From contig CAZQYC010000083.1 in the NCBI GenBank assembly GCA_964597495.1, forward strand, positions 1-17,100: a stretch of DNA of 17,100 bases, read 5' to 3'. The notes beneath the pieces are model-generated. The model searched no databases, had not been told where the DNA came from, and saw only the letters and a program-made list of their open reading frames with translations. Position numbers and translations under genes: made by a program. Positions 1 through 6,912 of this stretch are shown here, piece after piece (position 1 is the first letter of the stretch; each line of letters begins with the position of its first letter). Source of the stretch: CAZQYC01 sp964597495 (GTDB lineage Bacteria > Pseudomonadota > Gammaproteobacteria > Steroidobacterales > Steroidobacteraceae).

Positions 1-11
1 CATTTCTTGTT

Positions 12-34
12 CCCTCTCCCCTCGCGGGAGAGGG
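12..34. repeat. Short intergenic palindrome, copy 1 (CCCTCTCCC...GGGAGAGGG)
   Basis: The 9-base arm CCCTCTCCC (12-20) is followed by its perfect reverse complement GGGAGAGGG (26-34) around a 5-base loop. A further G-rich run, TTAGGGAGAGGGGG, follows at 35-48. The same arms recur at 87-109 and 15354-15374. This resembles the REP-like palindromes common between genes in beta- and gammaproteobacteria. It lies beyond the 3' end of the efflux pump gene and could help end its transcript, but there is no T-run. Confidence 0.6.
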
Positions 35-86
35 TTAGGGAGAGGGGGTTGAGACAAGAGTGTTCGCGTATCACGTACATTTCATA

Positions 87-109
87 CCCTCTCCCTTCAA
101 GGAAGAGGG
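87..109. repeat. Short intergenic palindrome, copy 2
   Basis: Arms CCCTCTCCCTT (87-97) and AAGGAAGAGGG (99-109) pair over 11 positions with one mismatch. The core matches the palindromes at 12-34 and 15354-15374. It lies 45 bases beyond the stop codon of the efflux pump, so two copies sit in tandem in this 3' region. Confidence 0.55.
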
Positions 110-153
110 GGTCGGAAACAGCGAACCATTTTTAATCTTGAGATAAGCTCTAG

Positions 154-1599
154 TCAGGTAGAAGTGGCGCCATGCGCGTCTTGCGTAGAGGTGGGAGTGT
201 TTACTCGCAAAAACGCATAACCGAGTATCGCGCCGAGCGCCGCGCAGCCCGCGCCCACGGCAAAGGCCAGTTGGAATCCGCCATTCAGCGCTTCGAGCGC
301 AGACATGCCCGAACCTGTTAGAGAAAGTGTTTTAGCTGCCGCAAGACTTGCCAGCACTGCGAGGCCGAGCGCGCCACCCATCATGAAAGAGGTATTTACG
401 AACCCCGACGCAATTCCCGAGTCGCTCTGCGACACATCGTTCATCGCCGCAAGCAGCAGCGGATTGAAAGCAATGCCCGCACTGACACCCAGTAACGCCA
501 TGCCCGGCAGTATCGCGCCCACGAAGCCGCCATCGACGGGTGAACGAGCGAAGAGCGCAAGCCCTAACGCACCCAGCAACAGCCCGACAGCTAGCGGTCC
601 ACGAATTCCAAATCGCATCACGATCTTCGCAGACAGCCATACCGAAAGCACAGCCATAACGATGTTCGACGGAAGGAAGGCAAGTCCGACTTCAAGCGGC
701 GTGTAGTGCAACACCATTTGCATGTAGAGCGCCGAAATGAAGAACCATGCGAACATCGCGGCAGCCCAAAGTACCGCAACGATATTCGCGGTGGCGATAT
801 TGCGGAACTTGAAGAGCCCGAGCGGCATCAACGGAGCTTTGACGTGCGACTCGATGTAGAGAAATGCCGCGAGCAATACTGCGGCCACTGCGAGTAGCCC
901 AAGTGTTTGTACGCTGGTCCAGCCTGCTACATTCCCATCGACGATCGCGTACACCGCGAGCATGAGTGAAAGAGTAATGGTCACGGCGCCGCCGACGTCG
1001 ACCGGCGCACGCTGCATCGCGACTTTGTCGGGATCGATTAACTTGCCGGTAAGCACATAGACCAATGCACCAACGGGAATGTTGACGAGAAAGATCCAAT
1101 GCCAACTTACGGCGCTCGTCAGTACCCCACCCAATACGACGCCGACGCTACCGCCGCCTGCGCTCGTGAATCCGAAAATGCCCATCGCCTTAGCGCGTTC
1201 GACAGGATCGTTGAACAGCGACATCATCAGCGACAGCACGGCGGCCGTAACCACCGCACCGCCAATGCCTTGTATGGCTCTGGCAATGACCAGCATCTCT
1301 TGCGATTGAGCGAGCCCGCAGGCCAATGAAGCTATCGTGAAGAATGCCACGCCCAACAGGCACATCCGACGATGACCGAATAAATCGCCGAGGCGGCCGC
1401 CAAGCAACAGAAATCCGCCGAAGGTAAGCAGATAAGCATTCACGACCCAAACCAGCGTGTTCTCCGTGAACGCGAGGTCTTGCCGAATCGACGGCAAAGC
1501 GACATTCACGATGGTGGAGTCGAGCACGATCATCAGGTCGCCGAGACAAAGAACGTAGAGCGCCCACCAGCGCTTCTTATTTGCCAAAGATTGAGACAT
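154..1599 (-). CDS. MFS drug efflux transporter, DHA2 (EmrB/QacA) family
   Basis: This is an inner-membrane proton-driven exporter, probably of drugs or other toxic small molecules; the substrate cannot be read from sequence. The 481-residue product is the usual size for the 14-helix DHA2 family. Near the N-terminus is the family motif LDSTIVNVALP (about 26-36), followed by the MFS loop motif GGRLGDLFGHRR (68-79) and RAIQGIGGA (about 107-115). Hydrophobic helices continue to a short polar tail. I start it at the ATG at 1599, which begins MSQSLANKKRWW. It has GGAAA upstream (1605-1609 on the minus strand) and places a basic cytoplasmic tail before helix 1. An in-frame ATG at 1632 would add 11 residues with no clear ribosome site. 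No membrane-fusion partner (EmrA type) and no regulator gene adjoin it. Inverted repeats at 1707-1754 may be its operators. Family assignment is firm; substrate is unknown. Confidence 0.93.
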   Translation of the reverse strand: MSQSLANKKRWWALYVLCLGDLMIVLDSTIVNVALPSIRQDLAFTENTLVWVVNAYLLTFGGFLLLGGRLGDLFGHRRMCLLGVAFFTIASLACGLAQSQEMLVIARAIQGIGGAVVTAAVLSLMMSLFNDPVERAKAMGIFGFTSAGGGSVGVVLGGVLTSAVSWHWIFLVNIPVGALVYVLTGKLIDPDKVAMQRAPVDVGGAVTITLSLMLAVYAIVDGNVAGWTSVQTLGLLAVAAVLLAAFLYIESHVKAPLMPLGLFKFRNIATANIVAVLWAAAMFAWFFISALYMQMVLHYTPLEVGLAFLPSNIVMAVLSVWLSAKIVMRFGIRGPLAVGLLLGALGLALFARSPVDGGFVGAILPGMALLGVSAGIAFNPLLLAAMNDVSQSDSGIASGFVNTSFMMGGALGLAVLASLAAAKTLSLTGSGMSALEALNGGFQLAFAVGAGCAALGAILGYAFLRVNTPTSTQDAHGATST

Positions 1600-1706
1600 A
1601 ACTATTTCCGAAAATGCGATACCGAAAAACATGCCACGACTACTGCCGTAGGCGCTAAACCAGAGGGGACCTGGCGCCTAAGCCGCAACGCGTATCGGAA
1701 TAATGT

Positions 1707-1720
1707 GTAGCGAACGCTAC
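1707..1720. promoter_or_regulatory. Inverted repeat, candidate operator 1
   Basis: GTAGCG-AA-CGCTAC is a perfect 6-base inverted repeat with a 2-base spacer. It lies 108-121 bases upstream of the efflux pump start. Its centre is 32 bases, about three helical turns, from the centre of the repeat at 1737-1754, so one protein could bind both on one face of the DNA. Binding by a TetR- or MarR-type repressor is inference; no regulator gene is in the window. Confidence 0.35.
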
Positions 1721-1736
1721 GGAAGAATCCCAAATC

Positions 1737-1754
1737 TGATCGTACTTACGATCA
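1737..1754. promoter_or_regulatory. Inverted repeat, candidate operator 2
   Basis: TGATCGTA-CT-TACGATCA is a perfect 8-base inverted repeat with a 2-base spacer, the form expected of a dimeric repressor site. It sits in the divergent region, nearer the efflux pump (start 1599) than the DUF411 gene (start 2013). It has no T-run and is far from any 3' end, so a terminator role is unlikely. Confidence 0.4.
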
Positions 1755-2012
1755 ACACTGCGAATGCCGCTTAGGGCCAGTTCGCGAATTCTTTGGTTTT
1801 ATCGGCTGAACTAATCATGGGGTAGCCACTCATAACGCTGTGCCGCATTTTGGCGAACGCTGCTATGGGAGGCAAGGGATTTTTGGATAGCGTGACGCTT
1901 TGCTGATGCCGGTGCCAGTGCCAGCATCGGGAGTTCTGGCGTATCCTCCACCTCCGCACGACGATGTCTTCGGTGTCACTCAAGCACAGGTGCCTTTAGA
2001 ACGAGGTGTTAC

Positions 2013-2522
2013 ATGCGTAAATTCAGATTAGGAACGGCTGTAGCCCTTGCCGCGGTTTCCATTATCGCCTGGCAGGCTCACTCCGACGCGGCAGATGTCG
2101 AAAAATCGAAATCAACTGCGTCGGCGAAACCGTCCGCGCTACCAATGCTAACTGTCTATAAAAATGAGAGTTGCGGGTGCTGCAAGTTATGGGTCGAACA
2201 TATGAAGGCGGCCGGCTTCCCCGTGGAGGTTCACGACGTCGATAATTTGCAATCGATCAAAGAGTCGATGGGCGTTCCCTCAGGTAAAGGTTCTTGTCAT
2301 ACGGCAAGACTGGGCCGCCGATACTTCGTCGAAGGTCATGTGCCGGCAGAAGACGTGAAGCGCTTTCTAGCCGAAGCACGCAATGCCAGAGGACTGACCG
2401 TACCGGCCATGCCAGCCGGTTCACCGGGCATGGAAATCCCTTCCGGCCAAGTTCAACCCTACGATGTCCTGCTGGTCGATAAGGACGGCAAAACGTCGGT
2501 ATATGCGCATCACGATAAGTGA
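2013..2522 (+). CDS. Exported DUF411 family metal-binding protein (copper-associated)
   Basis: DUF411 proteins are small exported proteins usually found in copper and silver resistance clusters, where they are thought to bind the metal in the periplasm. The 169-residue product starts with a signal peptide: basic MRKFR, a hydrophobic stretch to about residue 20, and a likely cut after SDAA near 27. The mature part has a thioredoxin-like opening strand and the metal-site motif SCGCC (Cys54, Cys56, Cys57). It continues with VEVHDVD (71-77), SCHT (Cys95, His96), VEGHVP (106-111), MPAGSPGME (133-141) and PYDVLLVD (149-156), all family hallmarks. The start at 2013 has GAGG 6-7 bases upstream. The oxidase operon begins 149 bases downstream on the same strand; the two may share a response to copper or respiratory stress, which is inference. 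No other copper genes adjoin it. Confidence 0.9.
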   Translation: MRKFRLGTAVALAAVSIIAWQAHSDAADVEKSKSTASAKPSALPMLTVYKNESCGCCKLWVEHMKAAGFPVEVHDVDNLQSIKESMGVPSGKGSCHTARLGRRYFVEGHVPAEDVKRFLAEARNARGLTVPAMPAGSPGMEIPSGQVQPYDVLLVDKDGKTSVYAHHDK

Positions 2523-2611
2523 ACCGATCGAGTGAGGAAAACCACTCTGCCTTCGTCATTAGGCGCGACCCTATACCATGCGCACAAATGCCTATGCGGA
2601 TACATGTAACG

Positions 2612-2628
2612 CACGTTGACGCAACGTG
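2612..2628. promoter_or_regulatory. Inverted repeat upstream of the oxidase operon
   Basis: CACGTTG-ACG-CAACGTG is a perfect 7-base inverted repeat with a 3-base spacer, 43-59 bases before the cydA start. It may be an operator, or a stem in the 5' untranslated RNA. It contains TTGAC but not the second half of an FNR/ANR box, so I do not assign it to that regulator. Confidence 0.35.
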
Positions 2629-2671
2629 ATGTCGGGAACAAGCTTCGGCCACCGCGATTTTCAAAAAAACC

Positions 2672-4069
2672 ATGGCCGAACTTTCGCCCGTCTTGCTTTC
2701 TCGAATCCAATTCGGATTCGTCATGAGCTTCCACATTCTGTTTCCGGCGTTCACGATCGGACTCGCAAGCTGGCTGGCTTTTCTCGCCGGCGCCTATCTC
2801 AAAACCAAACGCCTCGTCTGGCGGGAACTCTATTTGTTCTGGCTCAAGATTTTTGCGGTGTCGTTCGGATTAGGCGTCGTGTCCGGCATCGTCATGAGTT
2901 TCCAGTTCGGAACGAACTGGTCGGCGCTGTCGACTCGGGCGGGGAATATTCTCGGCCCCTTACTATCTTATGAAGTACTCACTGCTTTCTTTCTAGAAGC
3001 ATCGTTCCTGGGCGTCATGTTGTTCGGCTGGCGGCGTGTTTCTCCGCGCATGCATTTTTTTGCGACGTGCATGGTCGCCGTCGGCACGCTGATCTCGACG
3101 TTCTGGATCATCTCCGCCAACAGCTGGATGCACACGCCCGCCGGCTACGAACTCAAAGAGGGAATTTTCTATCCCGCAAGTTGGTGGAAAATCATCTTCA
3201 ATCCATCGTTCCCGTACCGCCTGGTCCACATGACGCTAGCGGCTTTCATCACTACGTGTTTCGTCATCGGCGGCGTCAGCGCAATTTACCTGCTGCGCAA
3301 TCGGCATCGGGAGGCAGCGCTCCTGCAACTCAGGCTCGCCATCGCGTTCGCGGCGCTCGTCGTGCCGCTGCAAATCATTGCGGGCGATTTCCACGGCTTG
3401 AACGTCCGCGAGCATCAGCCAATAAAGCTCGCAGCAATGGAAGGGCACTGGGAAACGCGGCGCGGCGCTCCCCTGCTGCTGTGGGCGATTCCCGAACAAG
3501 CCAGCGAGCGCAACCGACAAGAGATTGCGATTCCGAAGCTCGGGAGCCTAATTCTCACGCACGAATTGAATGGGGAAGTGAAAGGGCTGAAAGACTTCCC
3601 GCGCGACTCGCGTCCACCGGTGGCGCCGGTGTTCTACGCCTTTCGCGTGATGGTCGGTATCGGCCTTTCCATGCTGGCGCTGGCGACCTTCTCGGTCGTT
3701 CAGTGGCGCCGCGGAGCATTGGAGAGATCAAGAACGCTGCTTCGAACGTGGGCCCTTCTGACACCCTCCGGCTTCGTTGCCGTTCTTGCCGGCTGGTACA
3801 CCACCGAGATCGGCCGCCAACCGTACGTCGTTTACGGAGTGATGCGCACGTCGGAAGCGGCATCCGATGTCGCCTCGACGGACGTACTGACATCGCTGAT
3901 CGTGTTCGGTTGCGTCTATCTATTCGTGTTCACGGCCGGCGTGATTTACCTATTGAAGCTATTGCGCAAAGGGCCTCAACCTGTCGAGGCTGCGCAGAGA
4001 TTGCCGCCGTTCCAATCGGCTTCGCATCCCTTGTCTTACGCGGATGAGAAATTCGAGGGATTAAAGTGA
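2672..4069 (+). CDS. cydA: Cytochrome bd-type quinol oxidase subunit I (cyanide-insensitive oxidase type, CioA)
   Basis: This is the haem-bearing subunit of an inner-membrane oxidase that passes electrons from quinol to oxygen without copper. The 465 residues hold the expected ligands: His21 in SFHILFPAFTIG, His186 in RLVHMTLA, and Met327 in FRVMVG. These match E. coli His19, His186 and Met393. Also present are Glu101 and Glu109 of the proton path, and Lys252 and Glu257 in QPIKLAAMEGHWE of the quinol loop. WMHTPAGYEL (152-161) and GRQP (381-384) are family marks. The loop after Glu257 is short, as in the CioA group rather than the long-loop E. coli CydA. The residue after GRQP is Tyr385, where Trp is usual. 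No good ribosome site precedes the ATG at 2672, but alignment to family N-termini (PVLLSRIQFGF) supports it. The stop overlaps the next gene by four bases. Confidence 0.96.
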   Translation: MAELSPVLLSRIQFGFVMSFHILFPAFTIGLASWLAFLAGAYLKTKRLVWRELYLFWLKIFAVSFGLGVVSGIVMSFQFGTNWSALSTRAGNILGPLLSYEVLTAFFLEASFLGVMLFGWRRVSPRMHFFATCMVAVGTLISTFWIISANSWMHTPAGYELKEGIFYPASWWKIIFNPSFPYRLVHMTLAAFITTCFVIGGVSAIYLLRNRHREAALLQLRLAIAFAALVVPLQIIAGDFHGLNVREHQPIKLAAMEGHWETRRGAPLLLWAIPEQASERNRQEIAIPKLGSLILTHELNGEVKGLKDFPRDSRPPVAPVFYAFRVMVGIGLSMLALATFSVVQWRRGALERSRTLLRTWALLTPSGFVAVLAGWYTTEIGRQPYVVYGVMRTSEAASDVASTDVLTSLIVFGCVYLFVFTAGVIYLLKLLRKGPQPVEAAQRLPPFQSASHPLSYADEKFEGLK

Positions 4070-5079
4070 ACGGGGAGTTATCCGTTCTTCCGGTCATTTG
4101 GTTCGGCGTGATCGGCTTTGCCATCATGATGTACGTGCTGCTCGATGGTTTCGTGCTCGGGATCGGCGTGCTCGCGCCGTTTGCCGAGAGCGAACAACAA
4201 CTCGACATCATGATGAACACGGCGGCACCCATCTGGGACGGCAACGAAACCTGGCTGGTGCTGGGCGGCGCCGGGCTGCTCGCCGCCTTTCCAAAAGCGT
4301 ATGGCGTCATCCTTTCGACCTTATATCTGCCGGTGCTCATCATGCTGGCGGCGCTCGTCCTGCGCGGGGTGTCGTTCGAGTTCCGCTTTAAAGCCACGCG
4401 TTCGAAAAGTTTATGGGGAACTTGTTTTGCGGTCGGCTCCATTCTTGCCGCCTTCGCGCAAGGCGTGATGCTGGGAGCCATCGCCGAGGGATTGCCGTTG
4501 CGAAGCGACATGCACGCGGGGAGCGTAGGCCACTGGTTCAGTCCATTCGCGATGCTCACGGGTACTGCCGTGGTTTTCGGCTACGCGCTGCTCGGGAGCA
4601 CGTGGCTGATCCTCAAGACAGAAGACGCCATGCAAAACATCGCCTATTCGCTGACGCGGCCACTCGTCGCCGTGGTCATCGCTTTCATGGCGCTCGTAAG
4701 CACATCGCTGCCGTTCCTGAGCAGCCAAATCATGGCGCGCTGGTTCGAGAGCGGCTACTTCCTGTGGCTATCGCCGGTACCGTTGGCTGCTTTGATCAAT
4801 GCCGTCGTTTTATGGCGGGCCGTCATGCGGCGCGCGGAGATCCTGCCCTTCCTTGCCGCCATTAGTTTTTTTCTCCTGGGCTTTGTCGGACTGCTCGTCG
4901 GACTCTGGCCAAATCTGTTGCCTCCTTCGCTGACGATCTGGGAAGCAGCCGCTCCTCCATCGAGCCAGATATTCGTATTGGTGGGTCTCGTTATTTTGCT
5001 GCCCGTCATTCTCGGCTACGTGTGGTGGTCGTATCGAATTTTTCGCGGCAAAGTGACCGCCGAAACGCACTATCATTAA
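4066..5079 (+). CDS. cydB: Cytochrome bd-type quinol oxidase subunit II (CioB)
   Basis: This is the second membrane subunit of the oxidase; it pairs with CydA and stabilises the haem core and proton channel. The 337-residue, helix-rich product carries LLDGFVLGIGVL (25-36) and PIWDGNETWLVLGG (55-68), both typical of CydB, then further hydrophobic helices to the end. It starts at GTG 4066, four bases inside the end of cydA (GTGA overlap), with GAGGGA just upstream at 4055-4060, so the two are translationally coupled. The usual third small subunit (CydX, a single short helix) is not visible after it; the 18-codon frame at 5095-5151 is polar and does not fit. No cydCD transporter genes are in the window. 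Confidence 0.95.
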   Translation: MNGELSVLPVIWFGVIGFAIMMYVLLDGFVLGIGVLAPFAESEQQLDIMMNTAAPIWDGNETWLVLGGAGLLAAFPKAYGVILSTLYLPVLIMLAALVLRGVSFEFRFKATRSKSLWGTCFAVGSILAAFAQGVMLGAIAEGLPLRSDMHAGSVGHWFSPFAMLTGTAVVFGYALLGSTWLILKTEDAMQNIAYSLTRPLVAVVIAFMALVSTSLPFLSSQIMARWFESGYFLWLSPVPLAALINAVVLWRAVMRRAEILPFLAAISFFLLGFVGLLVGLWPNLLPPSLTIWEAAAPPSSQIFVLVGLVILLPVILGYVWWSYRIFRGKVTAETHYH

Positions 5080-5123
5080 AGAAAGGTTTTCTTCATGCTT
5101 GAACATTCTTCGATCTTTAACGT

Positions 5124-5798
5124 TCACGCAGATCGAAAACGACCGGTCTGAAAATAGACTTCTCCAAACCACTTGTGAGTGACACTCATGGTAAAACGAA
5201 ACCACCCATTCCCCTCGTCGATGTGCCGAACATGCGTAACGCCGGGCGGAAATGAATCCGGGATAGCGATCCGCGCGCCGAACCAATTGAAATGATAGCC
5301 GCGGCTAACGAAGTGGAGAACGCCGCCACGTTCGAAAACATCGAGCGGCATGCGTAGCCCGGCAGGCAAAACCTCGACAAACGCACCTTGCTCATCGAAT
5401 TGCTTCGTACTGCTCACGACGCAGGTGCGACTTTTTGAAAAACGATAAGTCCGTTCCCAAACCATGCCGCCTCGATCGTCAAGGAACACTCGGACCGTAG
5501 CCGGCACATTTTCGCCCGTATACGGTGCGATAGGCGTTTTAATGAGCCGACATAGAAACGCGAGCAGTCTTCCGGAAAGGCTGGCACGAACCACGTCGAA
5601 GCTACCTTGATACTCTGCCTTCAATACATCGTCCGCAAAGCGCTCTCGCACAGCGAGCGGCAAGCGCAACCAGCTCTCTTCTCCGATCGCCCTTCGAATA
5701 CTGGGATGGCGATCAAGATGTCCAAGCCTGCAATCTGACTGGCCGGCTTTCTCGCGTCCGACCATAGTCGACAAGACTTGTCCTTCTAGTGCGCTCAT
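5124..5798 (-). CDS. DUF4166 domain-containing protein
   Basis: The function is unknown. The 224-residue product has the layout of DUF4166: an early segment HPSIRRAIGEESWLRLP, a conserved middle GENVPATVRVFLDDRGG with WERTYRF, and a C-terminal part ending HKWFGEVYFQTGRF. It has no signal peptide and no clear membrane span apart from a moderately hydrophobic stretch around LLAFLCRLIKTP. Some relatives elsewhere are fused to a saccharopine-dehydrogenase-like domain; this one stands alone. It converges on cydB with a 44-base gap. The ATG at 5798 lacks a well-spaced ribosome site (GGAA lies about 14 bases off), so the ATG at 5765, giving a shorter protein from MVGREKAG, remains possible. Confidence 0.8.
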   Translation of the reverse strand: MSALEGQVLSTMVGREKAGQSDCRLGHLDRHPSIRRAIGEESWLRLPLAVRERFADDVLKAEYQGSFDVVRASLSGRLLAFLCRLIKTPIAPYTGENVPATVRVFLDDRGGMVWERTYRFSKSRTCVVSSTKQFDEQGAFVEVLPAGLRMPLDVFERGGVLHFVSRGYHFNWFGARIAIPDSFPPGVTHVRHIDEGNGWFRFTMSVTHKWFGEVYFQTGRFRSA

Positions 5799-5908
5799 TA
5801 GCTTGTTGTTCCGGTTTCCTTCCTAGCGAAAAGTATAGGCGTCCTTGGAAAGGAGCACCGTTCGACTAGTACGTATTCCCTGAACAGTAAGCGGCGATCG
5901 TTCCGGTC

Positions 5909-5935
5909 AGGTCAGCGACTTTCGGTCGCTGACCT
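5909..5935. terminator. Stem-loop, possible terminator of the YCII gene
   Basis: AGGTCAGCGAC (5909-5919), loop TTTCG, then GTCGCTGACCT (5925-5935) form a perfect 11-base stem. It begins 19 bases beyond the stop codon of the minus-strand YCII gene at 5955. On that strand no T-run follows; on the plus strand only TT follows. It may end transcription by a factor-assisted route or protect the RNA end. Confidence 0.5.
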
Positions 5936-5954
5936 TTAGAAGGCATTTGCCGGG

Positions 5955-6311
5955 TCAGGCGCTCGGCGGCGGACCGTCCATCAGCTGGATGATTTCCGTC
6001 GATCCGTCGCCGGCAATGCTGAGAAAGCGCTGGACATGCTTCACCAATTCCTCACGCGTACCGACGCGCAATAGCGCATACCCAGATGCCGGCATCAAGG
6101 TTGAACCCGCGACCGGGCCGTCTTCGACAGAAGACTTTCCGTTCTTCAACGTGACCTTCATGCCGGTTTGACGCGAGAGAATGCCGCCGGTCGTCACTAG
6201 CACTCCGGCTTCCGTCATCTCCTCGATCAGCCCCATCATTTTGGCCATGTGTTCAGCGCTCGGTGGGCCGCTTGACGGCTTGGCGGATGTATAAAGAGAG
6301 AGGAACAACAT
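5955..6311 (-). CDS. YCII-related (YciI-like, DGPF) family protein
   Basis: These are small cytoplasmic proteins with a ferredoxin-like fold; biochemical roles are mostly unknown. The 118-residue product shows the family order: a first strand MLFLSLYTS, helix segment SAEHMAKMMGLIEEMTEAGVL, then TTGGIL, an EDGPVAGS turn (the usual place of DGPF), GYALLRV, a helix ending AQRFLSI-like (HVQRFLSIAGD), and a final strand with EIIQL. I start at the ATG at 6311 because AAGGGG lies six bases upstream (6318-6323) and the first strand begins there. An upstream in-frame start at 6356 adds 15 residues unlike the family. It diverges from the VOC gene. Both families are often found near ECF sigma factor genes, but none is seen here. 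Confidence 0.82.
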   Translation of the reverse strand: MLFLSLYTSAKPSSGPPSAEHMAKMMGLIEEMTEAGVLVTTGGILSRQTGMKVTLKNGKSSVEDGPVAGSTLMPASGYALLRVGTREELVKHVQRFLSIAGDGSTEIIQLMDGPPPSA

Positions 6312-6447
6312 AAGACACCCCTTCGAAGTCAGCGGACAACGTCGTCCGTACCTCAAAGACGAACGAGACTACGGAGATCCGACACCCGGGCGGATATTTA
6401 TAAAGGCCGGACTAGCTCTGGAGGCTTCCTCAAGACCTAATGGGAAC

Positions 6448-6476
6448 TTGCCGACTTCCGTATCATTCTCCTTAAT
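6448..6476 (+). promoter_or_regulatory. Possible sigma70-type promoter for the VOC gene
   Basis: TTGCCG (6448-6453) and CTTAAT (6471-6476) are separated by 17 bases, each matching 4 of 6 consensus positions. RNA would start near 6483, about 25 bases ahead of the ribosome site GGAG (6509-6512). This is a visual match only. The AT-rich stretch near 6395-6405 could serve the divergent YCII gene. Confidence 0.3.
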
Positions 6477-6520
6477 CTAGAGCGAAATGAATGGTCGCTA
6501 CATCCATTGGAGAATGCACG

Positions 6521-6895
6521 ATGAAAGCCAATCCCATTGTCTGGTTCGAAATCTACGTAAAAGACATGGAGCGCGCCAAGCGCTTCTATGAGTCGGTATT
6601 CCAAACCACGCTAACCAAATTGGATTCGCCCATGCCGGGACTCGAAATGTGGCAGTTTCCCTCCGAGATGAATGCCCCCGGCGCGGCGGGAGCGTTATGC
6701 AAAATGAAAGACATGGAAGCCAGCGGCAACGGCACCCTAATCTACTTTCAATGCGACGACTGCGCTGTCCAAGAAAGCGGGGCTAAAAAGGCGGGAGGCA
6801 GAGTCGAGCGACCCAAGACCTCTATCGGTCAATATGGAAACATTTCCATCGTCTTCGACACGGAAGGAAACATGATCGGTTTGCACTCGATGTAA
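6521..6895 (+). CDS. VOC family (glyoxalase/bleomycin-resistance fold) protein
   Basis: This is a small cytoplasmic protein of the vicinal oxygen chelate superfamily; substrate and reaction are not known. The 124 residues form two half-repeats: IVWFEIYVKDMERAKRFYESVF at the start and a second half containing CDDCAV, AGGRVERPKTSIGQYG, ISIVFDTEGN and a final GLHSM. The end matches a common subgroup with DTEGNMIGLHS. I start at the ATG at 6521 because GGAG sits eight bases upstream; a start at 6491 would add ten residues before the fold. It converges with the synthase-glutaredoxin gene, leaving a 17-base gap. Confidence 0.88.
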   Translation: MKANPIVWFEIYVKDMERAKRFYESVFQTTLTKLDSPMPGLEMWQFPSEMNAPGAAGALCKMKDMEASGNGTLIYFQCDDCAVQESGAKKAGGRVERPKTSIGQYGNISIVFDTEGNMIGLHSM

Positions 6896-6912
6896 GCCTG
6901 AGAACTAGCGGA

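Larger units (their letters stand above)
1600..2012. other. Divergent control region between efflux pump and DUF411 gene
   Basis: No convincing gene lies in these 413 bases. The region should hold the promoters of both flanking genes. It contains two inverted repeats (1707-1720 and 1737-1754), an 8-base palindrome TTCGCGAA (1781-1788), and an imperfect hairpin (1905-1928) with a tandem GTGCCA repeat in its loop. A minus-strand reading frame at 1771-1983 encodes a low-complexity product, rich in His, Arg and Trp, without a recognisable family; I take it as spurious. A 41-codon plus-strand frame at 1906-2031 overlaps the DUF411 start. I could not place confident -10/-35 boxes. Confidence 0.5.

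Noticed and set aside
1..153. G-rich and C-rich repeats considered as the start of a CRISPR array
   Set aside because: Only two units, different in length and loop, with no regular spacers; they fit REP-like palindromes.
1771..1983. 70-codon minus-strand frame in the divergent region
   Set aside because: No recognisable domain, a composition rich in His, Arg and Trp, and it crosses the likely promoter and leader region of the DUF411 gene.
2612..2628. FNR/ANR box upstream of the oxidase operon
   Set aside because: Only TTGAC is present; the expected ATCAA or GTCAA half-site at four bases distance is missing.
3067..4047. Long alternative frame (326 codons) inside cydA
   Set aside because: It is a high-GC shadow with Arg/Ala/His-rich low-information sequence, while the cydA frame holds all family residues.
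5095..5151. 18-codon frame right after cydB with a purine-rich stretch upstream, considered as CydX
   Set aside because: The peptide MLEHSSIFNVHADRKRPV is polar and cannot form the single membrane helix of CydX; it also overlaps the end of the DUF4166 gene.
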